Source of the DNA: Pleionea sp. CnH1-48
Lineage (GTDB): Bacteria; Pseudomonadota; Gammaproteobacteria; Enterobacterales; Kangiellaceae
DNA length: 64,000 nt
Direction: 5' to 3'
Assembly: GCF_024124665.1 (NCBI RefSeq)
Contig: NZ_JAMXSB010000015.1
Coordinates: 116,513-180,512, forward strand
Made by a program: the position numbers and the translations under genes. The first letter of the stretch is position 1; the number at the start of each line of letters is the position of its first letter. The notes under the pieces were generated by a model, which saw only the letters and a program-made list of their open reading frames with translations, ran no database searches and had not been told where the DNA came from. Below, in pieces: positions 35,541 to 44,355 of the stretch.

Positions 35541-36548
35541 TTAACGGTTTTTGCCCCAATTAAACATGAGTCCGCTGCAGATAAAGAAGGCGAGTGCCAT
35601 GAGCATTAATATGAACAGCTGCTGGCTCACATCGGTCAGAGTGGCACCTTCTGTCATCACCAGACGCGCAGCGTCGACAAAGTGAGTGAGGGGCAGCATC
35701 TGGCTTATTATCTTGATAAACTCAGGTGCTCCTTCAAGACTGAACCAGACTCCTGATAACAACATCATTGGCCAGGAGGCAAAGTTAAGCAGGCCACCTA
35801 CCAACTCTTCACTTTCGCTACGAGAGGCGACCAACAAGCCCAGTGCGACGAGACAGATAGAGCCTATCATTAAGATCAACAGCAAGGTCCACAAACTTCC
35901 CTCGACTCGAAAGTCGAGTGTTAACCAAGTGCCCATAAAGACTATACTCGATACAGTCATAACGATAAGCATGCGAGAAACGATTTGGGCTGCCACAAAC
36001 TCAAAGGTTTTGACCGGAGTGGCCTGCAAGCGTTTAAGAACACCGTTTTTTCGATAACGCACAATGACGTAACCTACGCCAAATAAACAGCTAAACATAA
36101 TGTTCATACCGAGAATACCTGGAATGACCCAGTCAATATATTCAATGGCATCGCCAGTTACTTCATTGCGTTTTAATTGAGAAGACGAATGCAGTAACAG
36201 TTTCTCCAGTATATAACCCTTAGGCGAGGAATTGTTGACCCAGTATTCTTGATTGTCCCAGTCCAGTAACAAGTCAATTTGATGTTGACCGACTTTTTTC
36301 AGGGCGATGGTTTTGTCTTTGTATTCTACATAGGCGGTATACTTCAGGGACTCCAATGCCGCTGGCGCATCTACTTGATTAAGCAAACCCATCTTAAACT
36401 GGTTTTGATTGTTGTCAGAGAAAACGACGGAAAAACCAAATATCAGTAACAAAGGAAAAGCAAAGTTCCAGGACAGAGAGGAGCGGTCACGCCAAAACTC
36501 TTTATTTCTCGCGCCAAAAATAGCGCCAAATCGTCGAAAATTAAACAT
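35541..36548 (-). CDS. ABC-2 type transporter permease
   Basis: 335 residues. One N-terminal helix (LSWNFAFPLLLIFGFSVVF), a long extracytoplasmic region (about 45-150), and five more helices in the C-terminal half, the normal ABC-2 permease layout. The segment VRYRKNGVLKRLQATPVKTF lies before the core helices, as in daunorubicin/Nod-type exporters. It overlaps the ATPase gene stop by 1 nt (TAATG). Substrate unknown: drug, lipid or polysaccharide are all possible. Confidence 0.9.
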   Translation of the reverse strand: MFNFRRFGAIFGARNKEFWRDRSSLSWNFAFPLLLIFGFSVVFSDNNQNQFKMGLLNQVDAPAALESLKYTAYVEYKDKTIALKKVGQHQIDLLLDWDNQEYWVNNSSPKGYILEKLLLHSSSQLKRNEVTGDAIEYIDWVIPGILGMNIMFSCLFGVGYVIVRYRKNGVLKRLQATPVKTFEFVAAQIVSRMLIVMTVSSIVFMGTWLTLDFRVEGSLWTLLLILMIGSICLVALGLLVASRSESEELVGGLLNFASWPMMLLSGVWFSLEGAPEFIKIISQMLPLTHFVDAARLVMTEGATLTDVSQQLFILMLMALAFFICSGLMFNWGKNR

Positions 36549-37426
36549 TATGCTCTTAACTCATGTCCTGTTAACTTTAAGAATAAGTCATCCAGGTTGG
36601 GGTTATGGATATAAAGCCCTTCTAAGGATACATTGAGATCAATAAGACGTTTTAAGTCCTGGTCTATGTGTGACGAGTTGATTTCTAATGTATCACCATA
36701 TTCTCTGATTTGTTCAAAGGGTAAAGGAGAGGCAATATTGGCTTTAGGAATACGAATCAATGCACCACTAAAATGTTTTTGTAGCAAGCTTTCTGGTGAA
36801 CCCTGTTCAATGATCTTGCCATGATCCATAATCGCAATGTCATCACACAGCTGATGCGCCTCATCCATATAGTGAGTGGTTAGCACCAGGGTTTTCCCTC
36901 TCGCTTTAATATCTTTGACTAGTTGCCAGAAGTTGCGGCGAGATTGAGGATCGAGTCCCGTTGTGGGTTCATCAAGAAAAACGATGTCTGGATCGTGTAT
37001 CAAAGCCAAAGCTAATAATAGGCGTTGGCGTTGCCCTCCAGAGAGTTTCTTACAGTCTCGGTCGAGAAACTCTTGCAACGAGCAGAGCTCGATCAGCTCA
37101 TCGACCAGACGGCGACTACCATAAAGGTCGGCAAACATCACCAGTGTTTCTTTGACCCGAATGAAATCTTGTAACGCGGTATTCTGAAATTGAATACCGA
37201 TATGTTGTTGCAGAGATTGTTTAGGATCAATTAACGGGTAGTGAACATCACCGGAGTCAGCAGAGTTAATACCTTCCAGAATTTCCAGAGTGGTCGTTTT
37301 TCCGGCTCCATTCGGGCCGAGCAAACCAAAACAGTGGCCTTTCTTTACAGTAAATGAAATATCATTAACCGCTTTTAAATCGCCATAGTGTTTGCTTAGA
37401 TTATTTACAGTAAGTACATCAGTCAT
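36548..37426 (-). CDS. ABC transporter ATP-binding protein
   Basis: 292 residues. Walker A GPNGAGKTT, signature LSGGQRQRL, Walker B IVFLDEPTTGLDP and the H-loop LTTHYMDE are intact. The C-terminal 70 residues form the accessory region common in DrrA/NodI-type exporters. It forms a two-gene operon with the downstream permease and powers export. Substrate not predictable. Confidence 0.93.
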   Translation of the reverse strand: MTDVLTVNNLSKHYGDLKAVNDISFTVKKGHCFGLLGPNGAGKTTTLEILEGINSADSGDVHYPLIDPKQSLQQHIGIQFQNTALQDFIRVKETLVMFADLYGSRRLVDELIELCSLQEFLDRDCKKLSGGQRQRLLLALALIHDPDIVFLDEPTTGLDPQSRRNFWQLVKDIKARGKTLVLTTHYMDEAHQLCDDIAIMDHGKIIEQGSPESLLQKHFSGALIRIPKANIASPLPFEQIREYGDTLEINSSHIDQDLKRLIDLNVSLEGLYIHNPNLDDLFLKLTGHELRA

Positions 37427-37459
37427 GTGGGCAGTGTAACGAGTTAGCGGGGGGAATGT

Positions 37460-37484
37460 CGAACCTTTCGTTGCAAAAGGTTCG
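37460..37484. other. Hairpin between the ABC ATPase and outer-membrane protein genes
   Basis: Stem CGAACCTTT / AAAGGTTCG, 9 bp, loop of about 7. It lies downstream of the TIGR04219 gene on the minus strand, without a good T-run on that strand, so a terminator role is uncertain. Confidence 0.5.
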
Positions 37485-37520
37485 AGTTTTCTAAGACTTC
37501 TTTATTTGAGGATGCCTGAT

Positions 37521-38282
37521 TTAGAAATGGAAAGTAACGTGGACAAATGCGCCTTCAAAATCCAGATCAGCACTCAGATCATTGGCATCGTCTACTTCTA
37601 ATGAAAAAGTTCTCACTCCACCCTCGATACCAAGCCCAACGCTGGTCTCATAACCAACATAAAAAGCGGTATCGGTTACGGTATCACCAGAAGCGCTGAT
37701 GTAGTTAATATCAGCATTGAAGCTTAATCCTGTTAGTGGCAGATCGAATCGAGCTTTTCCGTAAAGCATTGGAATGGTTTCATCGAAGGTTTCTGTAGCC
37801 GTATCTGATGCATTGTTCTGTGAGGTTAAAGTGACAAAACCATCAAATTTACGCAAGGTTAAACCTAAATCCAGATTAACCCAGTTATCCAACAGCTCGT
37901 AGTAAAACACAAAGTCTTGGTGAGATAAGTCAAAGCTTGAAACTAACGTATCATTGATGGTGAAGTTCTGACCACCAAAGTTGACGACCTGATTGAATGT
38001 TCCTGAGCCGCCAGACTCTAAGTCTAAGGTCGCCAGCTTAAAATTAGGCAAAAATGGAATGGGGTGTTCTAAGGCTATATAAAAGTTGGTTTGATTCTTT
38101 TCTTCGATGTTCAGTGAGTTGGTGCCTGAGCCGAGACCTATTTGGGTGGTGCCGTCTTGAAAGTTTCCTTTAAATTCGGGTTTCCAGTTACCGGTACCAG
38201 CATAAACACCCAGTGTATCTGCGTGGCTTAATGCTGAAAACAACACACTCAAAGTCGCTAACACGATTGGCTTTTTTATCAT
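37521..38282 (-). CDS. TIGR04219 family outer-membrane beta-barrel protein
   Basis: 253 residues with a signal peptide (cleavage near SHADTL). The mature protein is rich in alternating hydrophobic strands and ends in VHVTFHF, a C-terminal Phe typical of outer-membrane barrels recognised by BamA. Pattern LGVYAGTGNWKPEFKGNF at the N-terminus and a Gly/Ser-rich body match TIGR04219. Function unknown. A GAGAA site precedes the ATG. Confidence 0.82.
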   Translation of the reverse strand: MIKKPIVLATLSVLFSALSHADTLGVYAGTGNWKPEFKGNFQDGTTQIGLGSGTNSLNIEEKNQTNFYIALEHPIPFLPNFKLATLDLESGGSGTFNQVVNFGGQNFTINDTLVSSFDLSHQDFVFYYELLDNWVNLDLGLTLRKFDGFVTLTSQNNASDTATETFDETIPMLYGKARFDLPLTGLSFNADINYISASGDTVTDTAFYVGYETSVGLGIEGGVRTFSLEVDDANDLSADLDFEGAFVHVTFHF

Positions 38283-38600
38283 AGTATTCTCGATTTTTGT
38301 TGATAAATGAAAAAATTATGCATCATTATAGATTATGAACACTTTTTATGGGGCAATTTTTGACACAGACCTCAAAACGAAAAAAAGGCGCCCTTGAGCG
38401 CCTGTGTGGAAAAATTTGAGTTTGAAGAACCAACAAAGCACTTTGTTGGACTAGAAAAGTACCTTGTGGCACTTTTCAGTTTAGATGATGTCTTCGAAAA
38501 CTCAAGATTTTCAACTACATATTGTGTTATTTTTCTCTGCTATTACTATATGTTCTATAAAGCGATCCCTTAGGAAGCTTTTGGGCTTAAAGCCGTCTGG
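38283..38600. other. Intergenic region rich in hairpins
   Basis: About 318 bp between yajG and the outer-membrane protein gene. Three hairpins lie in a row: 38386-38403 (terminator-like on the minus strand), 38430-38449 (perfect 9-bp stem CCAACAAAG / CTTTGTTGG) and 38454-38477 (GAAAAGTACC / GGCACTTTTC with one mismatch). No gene was recognised. Confidence 0.6.
38379..38403 (-). terminator. Terminator downstream of rlmG-yajG
   Basis: On the minus strand stem AGGCGC / GCGCCT (loop of 6) is followed by seven T's. It is about 200 nt past the yajG stop, so the transcript would carry the two other hairpins. Confidence 0.75.
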
Positions 38601-39164
38601 TTATTGGGCTGCTGGTTTATTCAAGAAAGCAATGATTTGCGGATCCGTAAGGGCTCTCGAAAGCAGGTTGCCTATCAAATCGTTGGCTAGTCCTGTCACT
38701 TCTGCATCATTTGCCCGTCCTGCCACCATTAAGGTTTGCGAACGCGAAAAGCTTTTGCTTAACGAATGAGGTTTCTTAGTGAGCTTTAAGCTGAGCTTGC
38801 CATTGGCTTCGAGTGAATCTTTAACTAAGCCTGGTTTAATCGCCATTTTCAGATTAGAGAAATCTAGCTCCAGAATAACGTCCGAAAAATGCTTATTAGA
38901 TGAGATTTTATAACCTTTCTTGGTCAGGGCTTTAATAAAGCTTTGTTTTATCGTTGACGTAAAGTTGTTGCTCGAATTAAGGAGCACTTCTTCGGATGTT
39001 GACGCTGCCTGAGGTTGAGGACCAACAATCGACAACATAATGTGAGTGTCTTTTGCCTTGGCTAACTGACTTAAGTTGATCTCGGGATCAATGGTGAATT
39101 GAGTTGGGCGATTAGCACAGCTGGTCGTTAGCAAAAGGGTGATAATCAGGAGCCAGTATTTCAT
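38601..39164 (-). CDS. yajG: YajG family lipoprotein
   Basis: 187 residues. Signal peptide with lipobox LLTTSC (Cys16) followed by AN. The mature part has FTIDPEINLSQ, then VGPQPQ and the C-terminal LIGNLLSRALTDPQIIAFLN of the YajG family. Function in the envelope is not established. GGAG precedes the ATG. It lies 16 bp after rlmG and is probably cotranscribed with it. Confidence 0.85.
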   Translation of the reverse strand: MKYWLLIITLLLTTSCANRPTQFTIDPEINLSQLAKAKDTHIMLSIVGPQPQAASTSEEVLLNSSNNFTSTIKQSFIKALTKKGYKISSNKHFSDVILELDFSNLKMAIKPGLVKDSLEANGKLSLKLTKKPHSLSKSFSRSQTLMVAGRANDAEVTGLANDLIGNLLSRALTDPQIIAFLNKPAAQ

Positions 39165-39180
39165 TGATTATTATCTCCGT

Positions 39181-40290
39181 TTAATGATGAATACTTTGCA
39201 GAATAACAAACTTTGAATTCGCTTGAGCGACTTCTAGGTTACCAAATGTTTTTTTCATTAATGTGTGGTAACCAAGATGTCGGTTGGCCACAATCCAAAG
39301 CTGCCCTCCTTGCGTTAGACATTGTTTGGATTGACGAATCATCTGATGAGCAATGCCTGTTGAAACCTGTCGTTGTTGATGAAACGGAGGATTGCATAAG
39401 ATGGCATCCGCTTTTTGCTCAATATTCGATAGAGCATTGTTAACCCGAAAGGTTCCCGTATTCAGCTGATTCATTAAAAACGTTTGTTGAGCAGATGCGA
39501 CTGCCATATAAGATTCGTCAACACCCAATACGGCAACATTTGGATTTTTATAAGCCGCCACTGCTGATAGCACACCGTTACCGCAACCCAAATCGAATAC
39601 CTGTTTGCAATGAGCTAAATCAGGAAAATGTTCGAGCAAAAAGCGTGAACCTATGTCTAAAGATTCAGACGAAAAAACATTGGGTTGATTAGCAATGATC
39701 AAATCGTCGACTTCAAAGTAGTGGTAATCATCTTCATAAATCGCATGATTGAGTAATTGGCCTGATACCAAGCGTGCTTTTTTAACTGCTCTGGAAGGTT
39801 CTGGGTTATCAATAAAATGCTCAACAAGCGATTTTAATCCTGATGTTATGTGTTTTTGCATCATACCGATAACAACAGGAATATTTGCGAAATGTTGGTT
39901 CAGTATTTGCAGTTGATGTTTTAGTAGGCGCAGGTTTTTCGGCGGTTTTATGATAACCAGGTCAATGTCTGGTGCAGGTATCTCCGTCGATGCACAATAT
40001 TGGAGCGGGTGTTCGGTGTTATTGTGCTGAGCATTTTTTTGACACGCGATTTGAGCAAGCAGTGAATCGTGCCAATGAGTCACTTGTGTGTACTGAGAAA
40101 GAATGACAGATAAAGCTCCAAAACTATCGTTAACGACGAGTATGTGGTTTTTATCTTGATGCCATTGCTGTTGGGATATTTCATTTAGTAAATATTCGTC
40201 AGCAGCATCCCAGGCTTGCAAAGTATTATCCTGGGTTTTGGGATATCGGCTTAATGTATATTCGCCGAGAGATGATGAAAAGCGTTTCAT
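39181..40290 (-). CDS. rlmG: 23S rRNA (guanine-N2-)-methyltransferase RlmG
   Basis: 369 residues, close to E. coli RlmG, which methylates G1835 of 23S rRNA. The N-terminal half is a degenerate methyltransferase-like domain (LSRYPKTQDNTLQAWDAADE near the start). The C-terminal half is active, with the SAM loop VFDLGCGNGVLS (about 230-241) and the catalytic motif CNPPFHQ (about 298-304). RsmC has a similar build, but the N-terminal LQAWDAADEYLL pattern favours RlmG. It heads the rlmG-yajG unit. Confidence 0.9.
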   Translation of the reverse strand: MKRFSSSLGEYTLSRYPKTQDNTLQAWDAADEYLLNEISQQQWHQDKNHILVVNDSFGALSVILSQYTQVTHWHDSLLAQIACQKNAQHNNTEHPLQYCASTEIPAPDIDLVIIKPPKNLRLLKHQLQILNQHFANIPVVIGMMQKHITSGLKSLVEHFIDNPEPSRAVKKARLVSGQLLNHAIYEDDYHYFEVDDLIIANQPNVFSSESLDIGSRFLLEHFPDLAHCKQVFDLGCGNGVLSAVAAYKNPNVAVLGVDESYMAVASAQQTFLMNQLNTGTFRVNNALSNIEQKADAILCNPPFHQQRQVSTGIAHQMIRQSKQCLTQGGQLWIVANRHLGYHTLMKKTFGNLEVAQANSKFVILQSIHH

Positions 40291-40444
40291 AATAGTGAAT
40301 TAAAGCCATTTTTTGGGATTTTAACATGCTTTGATCTTATAAAACGAGTGTAGCGTTTGAGGGCTGTTTCTGATAATTTCATATTTCAGCAATAAAGCAT
40401 AACTATGCTTTGCTGTGTCCATTCATTCAGGAGGAAATTAGGTT

Positions 40445-41191
40445 ATGTCAGGTAGAGTTGCGTTAGTTACCGGTGGAACCGGTGGTATTGGTACTGCGAT
40501 TTGTCAACGACTAGCAAAAGAAGGCTATAAAGTGGCTGCTGGATACAATAGCGGTGGTGACCATGATAAAGCGAAAACTTGGCAATCAATACAAAAAGAG
40601 CAAGGGTTTGATTTTGATATCAGTTACGGTGATGTTCGAGATTATGCTTCTTGTGGCGAGTGCATTAAGCACGTCGAAGAAACCTTAGGCCCTATCGATA
40701 TTTTAGTTAACAATGCAGGCATCACTCGTGATGCAACTCTAAAACGCATGAGTGAAGGGCAATGGACTGACGTGTTAAGCGCAAATCTGGATAGTGTGTT
40801 TAACATGACCCGACAGGTTGTGAATGGCATGATCGAAAGAAAGTTTGGCCGCATTATTAATGTTTCTTCCATTAATGCTCAAAAAGGCCAACTTGGACAA
40901 ACCAATTACTCCGCTGCTAAGGCCGGGATGCACGGCTTCACTAAAGCCTTATCTCAAGAAGTGGCACGAAAAGGTGTTACGGTGAACACGGTCTCACCTG
41001 GATATATTGCAACAAAAATGGTGATGGCGGTGCCAGAAGATGTACGCGAGCAGATTGTTAGCGGCATTCCTGTTGGACGCTTGGGTGAACCAGAAGAAGT
41101 GGCTCATGCCGTTGCGTTTTTAGCGGCAGAAAGCTCGGGCTTTATTACCGGCTCAAACTTGTCTGTTAATGGCGGTCAGCACATGTTTTAA
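40445..41191 (+). CDS. phaB: Acetoacetyl-CoA reductase PhaB
   Basis: 248-residue short-chain dehydrogenase. TGGTGGIGTAICQRL binds NADPH, NNAGITRDATL is the PhaB/FabG signature, and the catalytic Ser-Tyr-Lys is in NVSSINAQKGQLGQTNYSAA with the Lys four residues after Tyr. PhaB reduces acetoacetyl-CoA to (R)-3-hydroxybutyryl-CoA for polyhydroxybutyrate synthesis. The exact GQLGQTNY and FNMTRQVVNGM favour PhaB over FabG. No phaC or phaA lies in the window. AGGAGG precedes the ATG. A terminator follows. Confidence 0.9.
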   Translation: MSGRVALVTGGTGGIGTAICQRLAKEGYKVAAGYNSGGDHDKAKTWQSIQKEQGFDFDISYGDVRDYASCGECIKHVEETLGPIDILVNNAGITRDATLKRMSEGQWTDVLSANLDSVFNMTRQVVNGMIERKFGRIINVSSINAQKGQLGQTNYSAAKAGMHGFTKALSQEVARKGVTVNTVSPGYIATKMVMAVPEDVREQIVSGIPVGRLGEPEEVAHAVAFLAAESSGFITGSNLSVNGGQHMF

Positions 41192-41195
41192 TCTT

Positions 41196-41217
41196 AGTGG
41201 CTCCTTAGGGAGCCACT
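41196..41217 (+). terminator. Rho-independent terminator of phaB
   Basis: Perfect 9-bp stem AGTGGCTCC / GGAGCCACT with a TTAG loop, followed by a T-rich stretch, 5 nt after the phaB stop. Confidence 0.82.
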
Positions 41218-41330
41218 ATTCTATTTCTCTTTTATTAGTTCTTTTCTTACTAAGCCACTTCTCTATTATATGACCTGAGTCACGAATTTTGAGCTCATTG
41301 CAAAGTTTGTTACGCAGCTCACAGATCCCG

Positions 41331-41346
41331 TGTGATTAGAGTCACA
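41331..41346. promoter_or_regulatory. Perfect CRP-type palindrome
   Basis: TGTGATTAGAGTCACA fits TGTGA-N6-TCACA exactly, the core CRP/Vfr consensus. It lies 67 bp before the ATG of the GYF_2 gene. It could control that gene; the phaB gene upstream ends before it. Confidence 0.6.
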
Positions 41347-41413
41347 AGAAGTTTGCGTCAGATGTAATAGAATTACGCTCATTATTTGTCCTATTTCTTA
41401 TTGGGTTGAGAGC

Positions 41414-42196
41414 ATGCTGGGTAAAACTTGGTATTTTAGTCGTAGTGGACGCGTTGAAGGACCATTTACCTCTGAGCAAATTCAAGCGCGGGTAAAGATC
41501 TTTGATGACGCTTTAGTTTGGAATCCTTCTTTGGATGGATGGCAAAAAGCCCGTTTGTTGATGAAAAAAGTCGAAAGAGCAGTTCCTCCTGCCCTTAACA
41601 AAGTGGCTGACTCTCCATCCGATGCTGGTCTAAAGCGACTGCGACAAGAGAAAAAGTTGTGGGAAGTTCGCAGTAAGGCCATGGTTGCCAAGTCGCTGAA
41701 AGAATTTGCCCAAAAGTCACTGCAATTAGAACAAGCTCCAGAAAGCGATCGCCGTGCGGCATTGATGCAGTTTATCCAAAAACAGCATACCAATCTGGAG
41801 AATGCTAAGTTACATCTGCAGAATATGAAGCAAAGTGAAGGTCGTGCCCGTCGAACTGCGGTGGCCAAAAAAAAGGCTTCAGTAAAGCGTTTGCCTAGCA
41901 AAACGCCTACGCAGCGAATGCTTCAGGCAACGAGTGGCTCTGGCAACAGAAGCGCTCAGGCTGCACGACAAATTCGTCTGGCTGCAGAAAATCGACGCAA
42001 AGTTCATCCGCTAGATTCTTTAGTTGCTGCAAACGAAAGTTCTATGGCTCAGCCAGAAATGATTGAGATAGAGGGCCAGTCGTTATTGCAAGATCAACTC
42101 AAGCTGGTTGTGTCAGAAAATACCCAGGCCGTAGAAAAAGAAGACAAGCAGCAAATGATGAAGCGTGTGGTGCGTCGCCGCCGCCGTCGTCGTTAA
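41414..42196 (+). CDS. GYF_2 (DUF4339) domain protein with basic coiled-coil tail
   Basis: 260 residues. The first 55 form a GYF_2/DUF4339 domain (TWYFSRSGRVEGPFTSEQIQ, then ALVWNPSLDGWQKA), a fold that binds proline-rich peptides or proteins. The remainder is highly charged and helical (Lys/Gln/Arg-rich) and ends in a run of seven Arg. No membrane segment. The basic tail suggests binding to nucleic acid or acidic surfaces, which is inference. A CRP-type palindrome lies upstream. It overlaps the convergent M15 peptidase gene by 4 bp. Confidence 0.8.
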   Translation: MLGKTWYFSRSGRVEGPFTSEQIQARVKIFDDALVWNPSLDGWQKARLLMKKVERAVPPALNKVADSPSDAGLKRLRQEKKLWEVRSKAMVAKSLKEFAQKSLQLEQAPESDRRAALMQFIQKQHTNLENAKLHLQNMKQSEGRARRTAVAKKKASVKRLPSKTPTQRMLQATSGSGNRSAQAARQIRLAAENRRKVHPLDSLVAANESSMAQPEMIEIEGQSLLQDQLKLVVSENTQAVEKEDKQQMMKRVVRRRRRRR

Positions 42197-42882
42197 TCGT
42201 CAATATTGAAAACGTAGCGCTCAAGATAGTCATCAAGTGCTGCGGTGATCGTCTGTTTTCCCTGAACGTCTTGCAACATTAGTTGGGAGGCTATGGATTT
42301 AGCCTCCACGTTTTTTAATAAGGGTTCAGAGACTGGACGATAAGAAATATGCCAGGGCTCATGAGCGACACCACCACGATAGGTTTGATAAGGACGAAAG
42401 AACTCAAACTGACCTAGATTCTCCTGCAACCAACACTCTAACGATTCACAGGGGCCTCCCGCTGCAAATTCTTCGGGCACTAATTGTACGGAATAACCTT
42501 TTTTTACCAGTGCCTGCAAAAATAGATCAAAATCGGTGCCCCAATGATGACGACTGGTTCCTGGGACCGCACTCCAGAATGCAATACTTTTGAACTTTTC
42601 GTGATCGGACAGCTGTGTTAGATCGATAGGTTGTGAATGTTTATCAAGTACCGCTCTTTCTCCATTCCATTTTCTGTTCCATATCGAGGCTTGATGTTGG
42701 AATGAACGCCAGCTGCTGACGATATGAATATCTAACCCGGCTTTGGCCGATGCATCCATAAGCTGCTTGAGTGGTTGCACTACCGCCTGGTGGAGAATGA
42801 TCGTTTGATCATTGTGTTCGAGCTGGGTTAAAGCAGGATGCTCTAAACCCAGTAACAGTTGTTCTGTCTTTTGCTCGTTCAC
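42193..42882 (-). CDS. M15 family D-alanyl-D-alanine carboxypeptidase (VanY-like)
   Basis: 229 residues. The zinc site of the M15B/VanY family is visible: [22 protein letters not shown] (His and Asp ligands), and HEPWHISY (catalytic Glu and third His). It trims the terminal D-Ala of peptidoglycan peptides. No signal peptide is seen, so export is unclear and a cytoplasmic LD/DD-peptidase role in recycling is possible. It overlaps dapE by 4 nt and belongs to the arsC-like/dapE operon. Confidence 0.87.
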   Translation of the reverse strand: MNEQKTEQLLLGLEHPALTQLEHNDQTIILHQAVVQPLKQLMDASAKAGLDIHIVSSWRSFQHQASIWNRKWNGERAVLDKHSQPIDLTQLSDHEKFKSIAFWSAVPGTSRHHWGTDFDLFLQALVKKGYSVQLVPEEFAAGGPCESLECWLQENLGQFEFFRPYQTYRGGVAHEPWHISYRPVSEPLLKNVEAKSIASQLMLQDVQGKQTITAALDDYLERYVFNIDD

Positions 42883-44009
42883 AATAATAGCTTCTCCAGA
42901 ATTTGCTCATAAACTTTTGATAGAGCAACCAGATCCTGAGTTGAAACACACTCATTCACTTTATGAATAGTGGCATTGATAGGACCTAATTCAACCACCT
43001 GCGCGCCTGTTTTGGCAATAAAACGTCCATCAGAGGTTCCTCCAGTGGTTTCTGCACGTGTTTTGATACCCAATTGCTCATAAATCGCTTGAGAGGAAGC
43101 TTCTAATAAAGCTCCGGAGGGCGTCAAAAAAGGCTCTCCATTCAACTTCCATGATAGCTCGTAATCAACCTTATGGGCATTTAGAATGGACTCAACTTTT
43201 GCTTTTAAGCCGTCAGCACTTTGTTCTGTAGAATAACGGAAATTGAAATCGAGAGTCACAATACCAGGCACAATATTACCTGCACCAGCGCCTGTCTCGA
43301 TGCGAGTAATTTGAAAGCTGGTAGGAGGGAAATTAGCGTTGCCTTGATCCCATTGTTGCTCAGCCAGTTCAGATAAAGCAGCAAGAGAAGAGTGAACCGC
43401 GTTCTTAGCAAGGTGGGGATAAGCAACGTGTCCCTGTATACCTTTTACTGTTAAATGACCGCTTAATGAACCGCGACGGCCGTTTTTAACGACATCGCCC
43501 AATACCTGCCCAGAAGAAGGTTCACCCACCAACGAGTAGGTGATTGGTTGATTTCGTGCCATTAATGCTTCAACAACTTTAATAGTTCCATTGATGAAGT
43601 GGCCTTCTTCATCGCTGGTAATCAAAAAGCCGATGCAGCCTTTGTGATCGGGATGATTAGCGATAAAGCTTTCTGTCGCAGTAATCATGGCTGCAAGACT
43701 GCCTTTCATATCAGCAGCGCCACGGCCATACAAGATGCCGTCCTTTTCTACCGCCTCAAAAGGATCTGTATGCCACTCTTCGAGATTACCAGGAGGGACA
43801 ACATCCGTATGGCCTGCAAAAACGAACACGGGTTCTGCATTGCCACGAGTGGCCCAGAAGTTTTCGGTATCGCCGAAATCCATTTTTTCACAATCAAAAC
43901 CGATGGCTTTCAAACGGTCCATCATTAACTGCTGGCAGCCACAATCTTCAGGAGTAACCGAAGGGCGCTCAATAAGTGCTTTGGTTAATTCAATAACGGA
44001 ATCATGCAT
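42879..44009 (-). CDS. dapE: Succinyl-diaminopimelate desuccinylase
   Basis: About 376 residues from the ATG at 44009 ([20 protein letters not shown]), the usual DapE start; the longer frame adds 13 residues inside the arsC-like gene. DapE, an M20 dinuclear zinc enzyme, removes succinate from N-succinyl-LL-DAP in lysine and peptidoglycan synthesis. Motifs are [33 protein letters not shown] and the C-terminal [10 protein letters not shown]. It is preceded by an ArsC/YffB-like gene, the same order as in E. coli. Confidence 0.95.
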   Translation of the reverse strand: MHDSVIELTKALIERPSVTPEDCGCQQLMMDRLKAIGFDCEKMDFGDTENFWATRGNAEPVFVFAGHTDVVPPGNLEEWHTDPFEAVEKDGILYGRGAADMKGSLAAMITATESFIANHPDHKGCIGFLITSDEEGHFINGTIKVVEALMARNQPITYSLVGEPSSGQVLGDVVKNGRRGSLSGHLTVKGIQGHVAYPHLAKNAVHSSLAALSELAEQQWDQGNANFPPTSFQITRIETGAGAGNIVPGIVTLDFNFRYSTEQSADGLKAKVESILNAHKVDYELSWKLNGEPFLTPSGALLEASSQAIYEQLGIKTRAETTGGTSDGRFIAKTGAQVVELGPINATIHKVNECVSTQDLVALSKVYEQILEKLLL

Positions 44010-44355
44010 TGGCAAAAAAAGCCTCGAATTCTGCGGCTTTAAAGCCAAGGTGGTAGTTACCTTTAAACTCGACTAATGGACGCTTAATAATGCTAGGGTT
44101 ATCTAACATCAGTTTAACGGCCAGATCTTCATCGAGATTATTTTTGATGTCATCATCCAGTTTACGCCAGGTGGTTCCTCGCTTGTTGATGACAAGATTC
44201 ATATCACAATGTTCAAGAAAGGTCTTGGCCTGTTGCTCTGACAAACCTTCTTTCTTGTAGTCGTGAAAGTGATATTCGACATTGTTATCATCAAGCCAGC
44301 GCAAAGCTTTTTTCATGGTGTCACAGTTTTTTATTCCAAAGATATTCACAGTCAT
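44002..44355 (-). CDS. ArsC/Spx-family reductase, YffB-like
   Basis: About 117 residues from the ATG at 44355 ([20 protein letters not shown]). It is a thioredoxin-fold ArsC-like protein; [11 protein letters not shown] holds the single N-terminal Cys, and [15 protein letters not shown] lies near the end. YffB proteins are suspected glutathione-dependent thiol reductases of unknown substrate. The upstream extension of the frame would need a TTG. It overlaps dapE by 8 nt, conserved synteny with enterics. Confidence 0.9.
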   Translation of the reverse strand: MTVNIFGIKNCDTMKKALRWLDDNNVEYHFHDYKKEGLSEQQAKTFLEHCDMNLVINKRGTTWRKLDDDIKNNLDEDLAVKLMLDNPSIIKRPLVEFKGNYHLGFKAAEFEAFFANA

